Positions 18,743 to 27,129 of a DNA stretch of 64,000 nucleotides are shown in pieces. Position 1 is the first letter of the stretch. Each line of letters starts with the position of its first letter. Where the stretch lies: assembly GCF_000744935.1 (NCBI RefSeq), contig NZ_JQMW01000011.1, positions 248,001 through 312,000 of the forward strand, read 5' to 3'. Origin of the DNA: Clostridium sp. KNHs214 (GTDB taxonomy: Bacteria; Bacillota; Clostridia; Clostridiales; Clostridiaceae). The notes under the pieces were generated by a model that was not told the DNA's origin, did not search any database, and saw only the letters and a list, made by a program, of their open reading frames with translations. A program made the position numbers and the translations under genes.

Positions 18743-20623
18743 TTACAAACTCACTGCAACCTCATCCTCTACCTTCCTCTGATAAGTGGGCACAATTTCC
18801 CCAATTTTCAATATAAGCTTCTCCACATCGTCTCCCTCTATGATGCTACTTAGCTCCATTATATGGGCCTTTAGCTCATGAATGTCACTGAAGGTTGGTT
18901 TTCCAATAAATATTTTTTCATGTTTTGTGTTAGTTAATCCCTCTTCGCTCATTAGAAGCTCCTCATATAGCTTTTCTCCTGGTCTAAGTCCGGAGATTTT
19001 AATATGCATGTCCTTGTTAGGTTCAAAGCCGGAAAGTCTAATTAAGTCACAGGCTAAATCGTATATTTTAACAGGCTCACCCATGTCTAGTACGAATATC
19101 TCTCCACCCTTTGCAAAGGCTCCTGCTTGAAGCACTAGTTGAGATGCCTCTGGTATGGTCATAAAGAATCTTGTTATCTCCTTATGGGTTACTGTTACTG
19201 GTCCTCCGTGGGCCATTTGCTTTTTAAACAGTGGTATAACAGAACCATTGCTACCTAGCACATTCCCAAATCTAACAGCTACAAACTGAGTACTGCTGAC
19301 CTTGTCCATGGACTGTATGATCATTTCACACATTCTCTTGGTAGCGCCCATTACGTTTGTTGGGTTTACTGCCTTGTCTGTAGATATTAGCACAAATCTC
19401 TCTACACCAAACTTATCTGCACAGCTAGCTACATTAAAGGTGCCAAACACATTATTTTTTATAGCTTCCATTGGACTGTCCTCCATAAGGGGTACATGTT
19501 TATGAGCTGCTGCATGGAATACCACTTCTGGAGAATACTTATTGAATATATAACTTAATCTTTTGTGATCCCTAACAGATCCTATTAGTACTTTCAAGTC
19601 TAATTTAGGGTATTTGTATCTAAGCTCATTTTGTATATCATAAGCATTATTTTCGTATATATCGAAAATAATGAGTGTCCTTGGTTTAAACTTGGAGATT
19701 TGACGGCATAGTTCCGAACCTATAGAGCCTCCCCCTCCTGTTACCATGATGCATTTTCCCTTTATATAGTCTGATATACCTTTCATGTCCAGCTGTATAG
19801 ACTTTCTTCCTAGTAAATCCTCAATATCCACATCTCTAATTTGATTTAGCGAAGTTTTACCATCAATTACTTCATATACACTTGGAATAATTTGAATTTT
19901 ACACCCTGTCTCTTTACATATATCCAGTATTTCTTTTTTATCCTTTTGGCTAATGGATGGAATAGCAATTATTATATTTTCTATTGCTTTTTCCTTAGCT
20001 ATTCTAGGAATATCACTTCTGGTACCCATTACCTTTACACCTAAAACATTTTTTCTAACTTTATAGTTATCATCGTCAATTAAGGCTACTGGTAAGTATT
20101 TATTTTGATTGTTGTTTTTCATTTCCCTTATGACTATAGAAGCTGCTGCTCCTGCTCCTATTATCATTACTCTCTTTAACTTGTTTTTGTTAGCGTTGCA
20201 ATCTAATATACTGGTAAATCTGCCATATATTCTAAAAGATATTCTAAATCCTACTATAAAAAGAATACTAAAGGCACAAGCTATTATGCTTACCCCATAG
20301 GCAACCCCATAGGAAGAAACATGTAAAAATATCATGGTTACTAAGTTTGCTACTAAACAACCCCCTATAACTAGCATAAATTCATCTATGCTGGCATAAC
20401 TCCAGATACTTTCATAGAGCTTAAACAAATAGAAACAAATTAAATATATAATAGTAACTATTATCGCTATATTTTTATAATTGCTGGCAAAATTTTTAAA
20501 TGTACTAAAGTTATATCTAAAGTATAGAGCTAATATGTACGATAGATTTACAAGTACTGCATCTATTAGTATCAATATGGGCTTTTTCCATTTCCCTAAA
20601 TCCTTAATTTTTCTCACCTCCAT
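18743..20623 (-). CDS. Membrane nucleotide-sugar 4,6-dehydratase (PglF/CapD family)
   Basis: The 626-residue protein starts with four predicted membrane helices (about 15-130). It then has a first Rossmann domain (IIGAGAAAS near 155) and a catalytic SDR domain with VTGGGGSIGSEL (294-305) and STDKAVNPTNVMGATK. The latter has Met in place of the usual Tyr, as in PglF/FlaA1. It likely converts UDP-GlcNAc to the 4-keto-6-deoxy sugar. The first ATG (20623) has no SD, while a GGAGGTG lies inside codons 2-4, so the true start is uncertain and a non-standard start a few codons later is possible. A repeat of family A lies just upstream. Confidence 0.9.
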   Translation of the reverse strand: MEVRKIKDLGKWKKPILILIDAVLVNLSYILALYFRYNFSTFKNFASNYKNIAIIVTIIYLICFYLFKLYESIWSYASIDEFMLVIGGCLVANLVTMIFLHVSSYGVAYGVSIIACAFSILFIVGFRISFRIYGRFTSILDCNANKNKLKRVMIIGAGAAASIVIREMKNNNQNKYLPVALIDDDNYKVRKNVLGVKVMGTRSDIPRIAKEKAIENIIIAIPSISQKDKKEILDICKETGCKIQIIPSVYEVIDGKTSLNQIRDVDIEDLLGRKSIQLDMKGISDYIKGKCIMVTGGGGSIGSELCRQISKFKPRTLIIFDIYENNAYDIQNELRYKYPKLDLKVLIGSVRDHKRLSYIFNKYSPEVVFHAAAHKHVPLMEDSPMEAIKNNVFGTFNVASCADKFGVERFVLISTDKAVNPTNVMGATKRMCEMIIQSMDKVSSTQFVAVRFGNVLGSNGSVIPLFKKQMAHGGPVTVTHKEITRFFMTIPEASQLVLQAGAFAKGGEIFVLDMGEPVKIYDLACDLIRLSGFEPNKDMHIKISGLRPGEKLYEELLMSEEGLTNTKHEKIFIGKPTFSDIHELKAHIMELSSIIEGDDVEKLILKIGEIVPTYQRKVEDEVAVSL

Positions 20624-20660
20624 CTATTCATAATGTAATTTTATACATTTTTCATAATAT

Positions 20661-20831
20661 GATTAACCCACAATAAGCATTACATTACCTGAATTATGAA
20701 ATTTCTCTGGAGTGACTTGCATAAGAAGGGAAAAAACTGTTTAAATTTAATTTATTGTTCCAAGCTCTTATGCAAGGCATGGAGGAGAAATTTCATAATT
20801 CCATCGCATTGTACCTTTTTGTGGTTTAATC
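20661..20831. repeat. Family A palindromic repeat, full copy without insert
   Basis: This is a 171-base imperfect palindrome with GATTAACCCACAA at one end and its inverted partner TTGTGGTTTAATC at the other; AT lies outside on both sides. The arms carry TGCATAAGA and TCTTATGCA and GAAATTTC blocks. Other copies are at 25407, 33372, 34941, 37759 and 49605. It sits between the PHP phosphatase gene and the PglF-like gene inside the capsule operon. It may form a very long RNA hairpin there. Confidence 0.85.
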
Positions 20832-20915
20832 ATAACATATTTTTCATATATTCCTAAAGTATGGACATATTCTTACGAAAGCTTAAATGGTAATATTTTT
20901 AATCATTCTCAATTT

Positions 20916-21686
20916 TTATCTAAACATAGCCAAGAATCCCTTCTTCCTATGCTTAATAACCTTATGCTCCTTATGAATATCAAATCCGTTCACCACAGCC
21001 CCTGCATTTTCTAATATGTCATCAAATATGTATTCATAGTTGTTTTGTATGAAATCGTAGCACTCCCTTAGCTTTGGATTTCTTTTGCCTATGCCGTGGG
21101 CATCAGAGGCTACAAAATCACATAGACCTTTTTCTATTAAAAGTCTTGCAGTTTTTTTAGTTTCTTTGCCGTATATACCCATGATGCTGCCAGCATTTAG
21201 CTGGAATAAGCAGCCTTCCTCTATAAATGAATTTAAACTTTCTAAATTTTTTTGCACGTAGGCATATCTTTCTGGGTGAGCTATTATGGTTCTTATACCC
21301 TTGATTCTTAGCTCGTATATTAAGTCTATATGCTCCTTGGGGCATTTAGTAAAATCTGTTTCCAAAAGCATGTACTTATTATTTTTATTGAGAGTGTTTA
21401 TAATTCCCTTTCTATATAAGTCTAACAGATGGTTGTCCAAGAAAATTTCCTGTCCTGGTAAAATTTCTAAGTTTATTTTATTATTTTTTAATTCTGTATT
21501 TAGCATATCTAATTTTTCTTCTATGCTTAAGAAAGAATTTTCATAATGATTTTGATAAAAATGAGGAGTGGCTATTATTTTCCTCACTCCATCTTCATAG
21601 GCCATTTTTGCCATTGCTATGCTACAAGAAATATCCTTTGACCCATCATCTATATCAGGAATTATATGACAATGTATATCTATCAT
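20916..21686 (-). CDS. cpsB: PHP-type protein-tyrosine phosphatase (CpsB/YwqE)
   Basis: This 256-residue PHP-domain protein begins MIDIHCHIIPDIDDG, with metal-binding H5 and H7. It has TPHFYQNHY near 41, LPGQEIF near 97, IAHPERY near 137 and ASDAHG near 192. These are the four PHP metal motifs of CpsB/YwqE/CapC. It dephosphorylates the tyrosine-rich tail of the BY-kinase encoded just upstream, controlling polymer length and export. It lies six bases after the kinase gene. The ATG follows a GGAG-type site. Confidence 0.92.
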   Translation of the reverse strand: MIDIHCHIIPDIDDGSKDISCSIAMAKMAYEDGVRKIIATPHFYQNHYENSFLSIEEKLDMLNTELKNNKINLEILPGQEIFLDNHLLDLYRKGIINTLNKNNKYMLLETDFTKCPKEHIDLIYELRIKGIRTIIAHPERYAYVQKNLESLNSFIEEGCLFQLNAGSIMGIYGKETKKTARLLIEKGLCDFVASDAHGIGKRNPKLRECYDFIQNNYEYIFDDILENAGAVVNGFDIHKEHKVIKHRKKGFLAMFR

Positions 21687-21692
21687 AAAATC

Positions 21693-22394
21693 CTACTCCT
21701 TTTTTCTCTTTTTCTTTTTTACTTCTCCATTTTCATCTTCATTATAATAGTAATAATATCCATAACTCTTGCCATTTTCTTCTTTGATTCTATTTAAAAC
21801 CACTCCTAGGATGTTTGCATTTACCTTTTTAAGTGATTCCTTTGCCTTTATTGCCATGGCCTTTTCAGTTTGTGCAGAAGTAATTACTAAAATAACCCCA
21901 TCAGTTATGGTAGAAAGTATTTGAGCATCGGTAACCGCCATTACTGGTGGACTGTCTATTATAACCATGTCAAACTGATCAGAAACTTTTTTTAAAAAGT
22001 TCTTCAATTTATTTGAAGAAAGCATTTCCGCTGGGTTTGGAGGTATAGTTCCTGCCGTCATTATAAATAGTTTATTTTTATAGACTTTAGTAGCCTGCTC
22101 AAAAGTTACTTCTCCTAAAAGGAAATTAGTTACACCTTTTTCATTAGATATTTTAAATTTTTTATGTACACTAGGTTTTCTTAAATCACAATCTATTAGA
22201 AGTACTGACTTACCTGTTTCAGCTATAGAAAGAGCCAAATTAGCTGCTGTAGTTGATTTTCCCTCTCCTGGTCCTGAACTGGTTACCAATATTCTTCTTA
22301 ATTCCTTATCAAAGGATGCATACTGTATATTCGTCCTTAAAGTTCTATACGCCTCTGCTGGTACGGATTTAGGACTTTTTTCTATAACAAGCAT
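21693..22394 (-). CDS. cpsD: Capsule BY-kinase, tyrosine kinase (CpsD)
   Basis: This 233-residue P-loop kinase has Walker A SSGPGEGKSTTA (39-50), Walker A-prime LLIDCDLRKP (65-74) and Walker B VIIDSPP. It ends in a tyrosine cluster SYGYYYYYN and a basic tail. It autophosphorylates on those tyrosines and works with the membrane adaptor encoded just upstream (CpsC). This split adaptor-kinase arrangement is the Gram-positive form, in contrast with the fused Wzc of Gram-negatives. AAAGGT precedes the ATG. Confidence 0.94.
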   Translation of the reverse strand: MLVIEKSPKSVPAEAYRTLRTNIQYASFDKELRRILVTSSGPGEGKSTTAANLALSIAETGKSVLLIDCDLRKPSVHKKFKISNEKGVTNFLLGEVTFEQATKVYKNKLFIMTAGTIPPNPAEMLSSNKLKNFLKKVSDQFDMVIIDSPPVMAVTDAQILSTITDGVILVITSAQTEKAMAIKAKESLKKVNANILGVVLNRIKEENGKSYGYYYYYNEDENGEVKKKKRKKE

Positions 22395-22409
22395 TTACCT
22401 TTCCCCCTT

Positions 22410-23090
22410 TTATTCATGCTCTGGTATTACGCCTATAACAGGTATTTCTAAACTTTTTAACACATCTTCATCGGTTTTAATAGTGTTGTCCATGTATTCT
22501 AATAAGAATGTAAGTCCTATGGATACCATAAGTCCTAGAAAAAACGCTATGGCTATATTTAATTTTTTATTAGGCTTTATAGGCTTTTCAGGAACCTGTG
22601 CCGGATCTAAAATTTCAACCTCTCCACCTTGTATTGCCTTAGTAGATTTTTTTATAAACTCCTCTGTAAATATGTCTGCTATTACTTTAGCCTTATTAGG
22701 ATTTTTATGTTCTACTGTTATGTCCAATATTTGAGTGTCCGCTTGTGGTGTAACCTTTACTATATCTTTTAATTGCGTTGGTGTAATGTTTAAATTAGCC
22801 TTTTCAATAGTGTCTTCTGCCACAGATTGAAGCTTTGCAATTTCTGCATAAGTTTTTACAAGCTTTTGGTACATCATAACTTCATTATATTGATAATTTT
22901 CATTTTGCTTCTTATCTCCAGTCTTTCCTATAACTACACTAACCTTTGATTGGTAAACTGGTGATAGTACAAAAAAACTTATAACCCCTGCAATTATAGT
23001 CGATAAAAGGGTTATACTCACTATTAATTTAACTCTCTTCTTCAAAATCCAAAAGAATTCTCTTAAATCTAATGTTACTTCTTCTTGCAT
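22410..23090 (-). CDS. cpsC: Wzz-type chain-length adaptor of the BY-kinase (CpsC)
   Basis: This 226-residue protein has a cytoplasmic N-terminus with LREFFWILKKR, membrane helices near 22-44 and 183-205, and an extracellular Wzz domain between them. The proline-rich VPEKPIKPNKKL precedes the second helix. It activates CpsD and sets polymer length. It is the first gene of the capsule operon: no gene lies in the same direction for 930 bases upstream. The ATG at 23090 follows GGAGG with a five-base spacer. Confidence 0.92.
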   Translation of the reverse strand: MQEEVTLDLREFFWILKKRVKLIVSITLLSTIIAGVISFFVLSPVYQSKVSVVIGKTGDKKQNENYQYNEVMMYQKLVKTYAEIAKLQSVAEDTIEKANLNITPTQLKDIVKVTPQADTQILDITVEHKNPNKAKVIADIFTEEFIKKSTKAIQGGEVEILDPAQVPEKPIKPNKKLNIAIAFFLGLMVSIGLTFLLEYMDNTIKTDEDVLKSLEIPVIGVIPEHE

Positions 23091-23180
23091 TTTAATCCTC
23101 CGTTTATAACATTATAGTCCATATATTTTTTTCGTTTAAGTTTAATTATACTTTAACAAAATATTAACATTTCTATACTA

Positions 23181-23254
23181 ATTCAACTTTCGCAGTTATA
23201 AAATAAAAATGTAAAATTTAGAATGAAGTAAACCTGCTTTAAATTAATTTTTAA
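23181..23254 (-). promoter_or_regulatory. Conserved upstream element of the capsule operon (copy 1)
   Basis: The stretch holds a 4-base-arm dyad AACTTTCGCAGTT followed by ATAAAATAAAAAT. The same 38-39 bases recur almost exactly at 24773-24811, and weaker similarity continues for about 35 bases more. It lies about 90 bases upstream of cpsC. On the coding strand a TATAAT follows nearer the gene (about 23146-23151). It may be an operator, or the promoter of an alternative sigma factor. Confidence 0.6.
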
Positions 23255-23802
23255 AATTTAAAATTAAAAACGTTTATTCATCTAATGTAGAACTTGAAAT
23301 TCATGTACAAAAGTTGAGTTATATATAACTTTCAAACAACTAATGTTATGGATAATTTTTTACATTTTAAACTTAATATAGTATTCAATAATTAATATTA
23401 AGTAAAAAACTAGCTTAAAATATTACTTTAATAAGTAAATAAATCATATATAATAAACTTTATCTATTATAGTAATTAAATTTATCTATTACCAATATTA
23501 ATAATATTACAACGAATCATATAATTTGTAAATATAATAAACGCATTGTAATATTTTGTAAATATTTTCTTGTTATTAAATTAAATTTTATAATCATGAT
23601 TTTATTTGTATTAAATTTCCTATATGTTTTTTATTTTTATACATCTTTTTCAATATGTCCTTAAAATCTATCCCATTCTACATTTTTTTGTTAACAATTT
23701 ATTCATTTTCGACATAAGTTTCCTCTTTTTTTATTTCTATTTTGAGCAAAAATATTTTAATTTTTTTTATTTTTCTATTTTTTTATTTAAATCCATAATA
23801 CA
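23255..23802. other. Very AT-rich non-coding stretch upstream of the capsule operon
   Basis: About 550 bases with long A/T runs and no convincing gene. A 74-codon frame on the plus strand at 23624-23848 is almost all Phe/Ile/Tyr, has no good SD and runs into a terminator hairpin, so it is not accepted as a gene. Such AT-rich DNA may bend or bind nucleoid proteins. Confidence 0.5.
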
Positions 23803-23850
23803 AACCAAAAAAGAAACCTTACAGTGGGTTTCACAACTTTTTCTGTAAGG
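23803..23850 (-). terminator. Rho-independent terminator after the sigma gene
   Basis: Arms CCTTACAG (23817-23824) and CTGTAAGG (23843-23850) form an eight-base perfect stem. Read on the minus strand it is followed by TTTCTTTTTT. It lies about 170 bases after the stop of the sigma factor gene. Confidence 0.65.
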
Positions 23851-24021
23851 CTTCTATTTAAAATTTTTAATTTTTAAATTTCGATTCTAACTTTATAATT
23901 TTAATTTTATGATTCTAACTTTAAAAATCTTGCACTACAATTTTTAACTTACACTTGTAGATTTCACATTTAATCCTCAAGTTTAGTTTTACCCTTTTTT
24001 CATTTTTCACAATTATATTTT

Positions 24022-24642
24022 TTACTCATTATTCTCAGCTTTTAGTAGTTTTCTCAATTTCTTAAATAAATTAGTTTTTCTTTTATAAACTCCACTTTGG
24101 GATAGCCCTTTCCTTTTAGCATACTCCTTTAATGCTCCTTTAGTATTTTTATATATAATTAGCAGTAATTCCTTTTCTTCTAAAGATAAATGCTTTATGG
24201 ACTCCTGAAGCTTTTCCCGTTCTTCCTTTTCTAAGTAATCCTCTTCTAAATCTATCTCCCCTTGAAGCATATCCTCTAACGTAAGTCCATCTTCTATGGG
24301 AGCATCTAAGCTTATACTAAATCGTTCATTTGCCTTCTTTCTTATCTCATAATAGTAATTATTTCTTATAGCAGTGGTCACATAAGTGGTGAAATTTTTT
24401 GATCTTTCTAGGTCAAATTTTTCCACTGCATGCATTATAGATATACATCCTATTTGCTTAAGATCATCATCATCCATCCCTCTAATGTATACACTTTTTG
24501 TTATTTTAACTATAAAAGGCATAAATTTCTCCATAATCTTCTGTAAAGCATTTTTGTCTCCCTCTTTAGCCATAGATACCAACTGATTTAACTCCTGTTC
24601 CCTTTCTCTCATGTTTTTCTTAACGTTAACTTTTCCTCTCAT
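24022..24642 (-). CDS. Small sigma-70 family RNA polymerase sigma factor
   Basis: This 206-residue protein has region 2 (DDDLKQIGCISIMHAVEKFD near 60, then FTTYVTTAIRNNYYYEIRKK). A region 4 helix-turn-helix follows (LSLEEKELLLIIY, then KEYAKRKGLSQSGVYKRK near 175). Region 3 is reduced to a short acidic linker. It resembles the small alternative sigma factors of clostridia, but I cannot name the subgroup. The ATG at 24642 has GAGGG eight bases upstream; another ATG at 24648 is too close to it. It is the gene directly upstream of the capsule operon and shares an upstream element with it, suggesting control of both. Confidence 0.85.
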   Translation of the reverse strand: MRGKVNVKKNMREREQELNQLVSMAKEGDKNALQKIMEKFMPFIVKITKSVYIRGMDDDDLKQIGCISIMHAVEKFDLERSKNFTTYVTTAIRNNYYYEIRKKANERFSISLDAPIEDGLTLEDMLQGEIDLEEDYLEKEEREKLQESIKHLSLEEKELLLIIYKNTKGALKEYAKRKGLSQSGVYKRKTNLFKKLRKLLKAENNE

Positions 24643-24772
24643 AAACATTACCCTCTTTCTTTTAACCCCATTTCTTTTTTTCTAATCCTGTGTGTATCTA
24701 TGCTTTTATACCATGTATCTACCTTAATATAAAACAAGCATATTCTTCAATTTAGTACTTCAATATTTATAT

Positions 24773-24846
24773 ATTCAACTTTCGCAGTTATAAAATAAAA
24801 ATATAAAATTTTAAATGAAGAATAAAGCCCTTTTAGAAATTAACTA
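24773..24846 (-). promoter_or_regulatory. Conserved upstream element of the sigma gene (copy 2)
   Basis: This is the same 38-39-base block as at 23181, including AACTTTCGCAGTT and the AT-rich extension. It lies about 130 bases upstream of the sigma factor start, in the same orientation relative to the gene as the copy before cpsC. It could be a binding site or a promoter used by the sigma factor itself. Confidence 0.6.
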
Positions 24847-25126
24847 CAATTTAAAATTTGTAGTTAAGTAGTCAGTTCTTACCTTTTCATTCTTACTTCT
24901 TACTTCTTACTTTTTACCTATTAATTCTTACTTAAATACCAAATTGTAAGTTAAATACTTGTTTAATTTTTTATACATACTAACCTTTTTAATTTACTCT
25001 TCCCGGGAATGTTTGTATTTTGGTAAATACTGTAATTATAGTATATCCAAACTTAAGTTTGCTGTCAAGAAGCTTTTGTAAGTTTTATCTAGATGATTTT
25101 GTACAATTAACATTCACCTACTAATA

Positions 25127-25282
25127 AGGTGCATGAAGAAAATAACAAGTCAAAGATGCTGGTATATTTTGTGTTAGACAAGGAAGCAGGTTCCGACTTT
25201 GGTAGAACTATCGGCGGGTTCTGCTGCGCAATATGACACAAAATAGACTAGCATACTAACTTGTTATTTATTTGAATGTACC
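25127..25282. repeat. Family G palindromic repeat, full copy
   Basis: An imperfect palindrome of about 155 bases. The outer arms contain AGGTGCAT with AAATAACAAGT, and ACTTGTTATTT with ATGTACCT; TATTTTGTGT/ACACAAAATA pair further in, around a GC-richer centre. A right half of the same family is at 35675-35752. No gene is seen between 24649 and 25439, which holds only repeats and the regulatory element. Confidence 0.75.
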
Positions 25283-25288
25283 TAAAAC

Positions 25289-25386
25289 GGGGCTGTCGCA
25301 CTAAAAATAAATACTACAATATATTGTGTTAAGTTTAAACTTGCAGAACAGTATATTGTATGTAAATTTCTCAATGCGACAGCTCC
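25289..25386. repeat. Family F palindromic repeat, copy 1
   Basis: A 98-base palindrome with ends GGGGCTGTCGC and GCGACAGCTCC and inner TACAATATATTGT and AGTATATTGTA blocks. Related copies occur at 51911, 53708 and 62409. It is too short to code for anything and looks like a miniature inverted-repeat element. Confidence 0.8.
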
Positions 25387-25406
25387 ATAATATAAATTTC
25401 TATTAT

Positions 25407-25500
25407 GATTATCCCACAAAAGGTATTACATTACTTGAATTATGAAATTTCTCCGTAATTACTTGCATAAGAAGCAAAGGAACTATTTAAATTTAATTTT
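25407..25500. repeat. Family A repeat, left half only
   Basis: This begins GATTATCCCACAA and runs through the GAAATTTC and TTGCATAAGAAG blocks to the centre TTTAAATTTAATTT, where it stops. The second half is missing. The end of the patatin gene lies inside it, so its sequence is translated as the last residues of that protein. Confidence 0.8.
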
Positions 25501-26279
25501 TCTATGCAAGTATGGTACCCTTCATAAAAAAGTTCTTTAAGAAAGTCTGGTTGAAAATTCAATGTATCATGACTATTGAAACCCTTCTCTCTATTTATCA
25601 AAACTATATCTTCTTCTTTGTATTCTTCTTTTATGTACTCAGGTATCACAAAGTTATTGCTTAAAGGCATTAAATATAACTTTTCTACTTTGTTTTTCAC
25701 AAAAGGTGTCAAAAAACAATTGTTAAGAACTCCACCATCTAAATTGTATCCATGGTATTCTCCACTTATGAGACATTCCTTAAATTTTTCTATTTGTTCT
25801 CCTGATACAAATTCTCTCCACAACTGTTTAAAATTTTTTTCCTCCTGTTCATGGGATACATAAGGCAAAAGCGAACTGAACTTTACTGCATCCAGTTTTT
25901 GTTCTTGTTGTAAATTACAAATATTAACCACTTTTTCTTTAATATTTATCCCCATAACTTCTACATAATTCACATAGAAAGCCTTTATTTGTGCATTGTT
26001 TCCTTTCAATTCATTTAATATGTTCATAATAATACTATTATCTACAACTTTATTCAGCTTAATCTTCTTGTTTAATAAAGCTTCCCCTTGCTCTCCTGAA
26101 TTTGTGTAAAACTCCTTCATGGCTTCTAGATTTTCTGTGTATAAGTAGTATCCATTTACAGCCCCTATAGAAGTACCCGCTATCACTCTTAGTTTTACGC
26201 CCTTTTCCCATAAGGCATAAAGAGCTCCTGCCTGAAAAGCGCCTTTAGCTCCACCACCTTGTAAAAATAATCCACTCAC
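25440..26279 (-). CDS. Patatin-like phospholipase
   Basis: This 279-residue patatin has the oxyanion-hole motif QGGGAKGAF (7-15), the nucleophile in GTSIG (S37) and the Asp of the Ser-Asp dyad in NLDGGVLNN near 180. It probably hydrolyses acyl esters of lipids; no signal peptide is seen. The frame opens at 26324, but a GTG at 26279 with GGAGG six bases upstream starts right at the conserved core and is preferred. The final residues (from about NLNSSFASY to the stop) are encoded by half of a family A repeat. The natural C-terminus has therefore been replaced or extended. Confidence 0.88.
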   Translation of the reverse strand: MSGLFLQGGGAKGAFQAGALYALWEKGVKLRVIAGTSIGAVNGYYLYTENLEAMKEFYTNSGEQGEALLNKKIKLNKVVDNSIIMNILNELKGNNAQIKAFYVNYVEVMGINIKEKVVNICNLQQEQKLDAVKFSSLLPYVSHEQEEKNFKQLWREFVSGEQIEKFKECLISGEYHGYNLDGGVLNNCFLTPFVKNKVEKLYLMPLSNNFVIPEYIKEEYKEEDIVLINREKGFNSHDTLNFQPDFLKELFYEGYHTCIEKLNLNSSFASYASNYGEIS

Positions 26280-26470
26280 CGTTATCCTCCTCTTCCTGTA
26301 ATCCAAAAATAAATTTTCTATCAATATGAATATACCATTTTTTAAGCTGCTGGTCTTAGAAAACTGTAAATATTATCAAAAAATTTATATTTTACCTCAT
26401 TCGACCCCTGTAATTAATTACTTTAGTTATATTCTATATACTTGCACAATTATTCATTAAACAAAATTAA

Positions 26471-26504
26471 GAGCATATATGGATTTACAATTCCACATAT
26501 GCTC
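26471..26504 (-). terminator. Rho-independent terminator
   Basis: A 12-base stem (GAGCATATATGG with CCACATATGCTC, one wobble pair) followed on the minus strand by TTAATTTTG. It lies just after the stop of the gene encoded at 26523-27056. Confidence 0.7.
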
Positions 26505-26522
26505 TCATTCTATTCCCTAAGC

Positions 26523-27056
26523 TTATTTAGCTATAACTTCTTTTAATTTTTCACAAATATACTCTTTAATTTCCACTCCATCTATGAATGTATTATCATC
26601 AAAATCACTTGGTTTAACTTTGAAGAAGTTTATTATTAAAGAATTATCTTTTATTATGTAATCTTCTAATGATAATGGTGAGAATCTAACTTCTACCTCT
26701 TCATATTTAGAATCTACATCTTTTAATTTTTCTACTAAAGAGTCTAAATTTAATTGTTTAACTGGTTGCACCATGCTTAAAGTATACTCTAAGTCTTCCA
26801 TTACCCACATGTTATAATTCCAAAATCTTCCTTCTTTTTTTGTCTTTTTAGATAAAAGTTCTTTATTTGTTATAGAACTTAAAACTTTTCTTACAGATTC
26901 AGCATCAAACTCTTCATCATAGGATGCAGATATCCCTTTCATTGCAGCTACATCTACCATGTACTGCTCTGAAACTCTCTCCTTTTCACTAGTAGCCTGC
27001 CAAAAATATAGCATTGATTCAACTTCGTCCAAATTTACTTTTATTGTCTTTAACAT
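26523..27056 (-). CDS. Conserved protein of unknown function
   Basis: This 177-residue soluble, acidic protein begins MLKTIKVNLDEVESMLYFW. It has YDEEFDAESVRKVLSSI and GRFWNYNMWVMEDLE in the middle and a charged C-terminus, with no membrane segments. From memory it resembles a family known only by a Treponema locus name (TDE2712), but I could not verify this. The ATG at 27056 has a GGATGTT-type weak site. It has its own terminator downstream and a repeat composite 75 bases upstream, so it is probably monocistronic. Confidence 0.75.
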   Translation of the reverse strand: MLKTIKVNLDEVESMLYFWQATSEKERVSEQYMVDVAAMKGISASYDEEFDAESVRKVLSSITNKELLSKKTKKEGRFWNYNMWVMEDLEYTLSMVQPVKQLNLDSLVEKLKDVDSKYEEVEVRFSPLSLEDYIIKDNSLIINFFKVKPSDFDDNTFIDGVEIKEYICEKLKEVIAK

Positions 27057-27129
27057 CCTTACCCCTACTTTCTTCCTAATATTGAAAATTTATAATTCAT
27101 GCACATCTTATTTTAACATAAAAAACATA

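Noticed and set aside
23624-23848. Small plus-strand gene
   Set aside because: Almost only Phe, Ile and Tyr codons from T-rich DNA, no SD, and it runs through a terminator.
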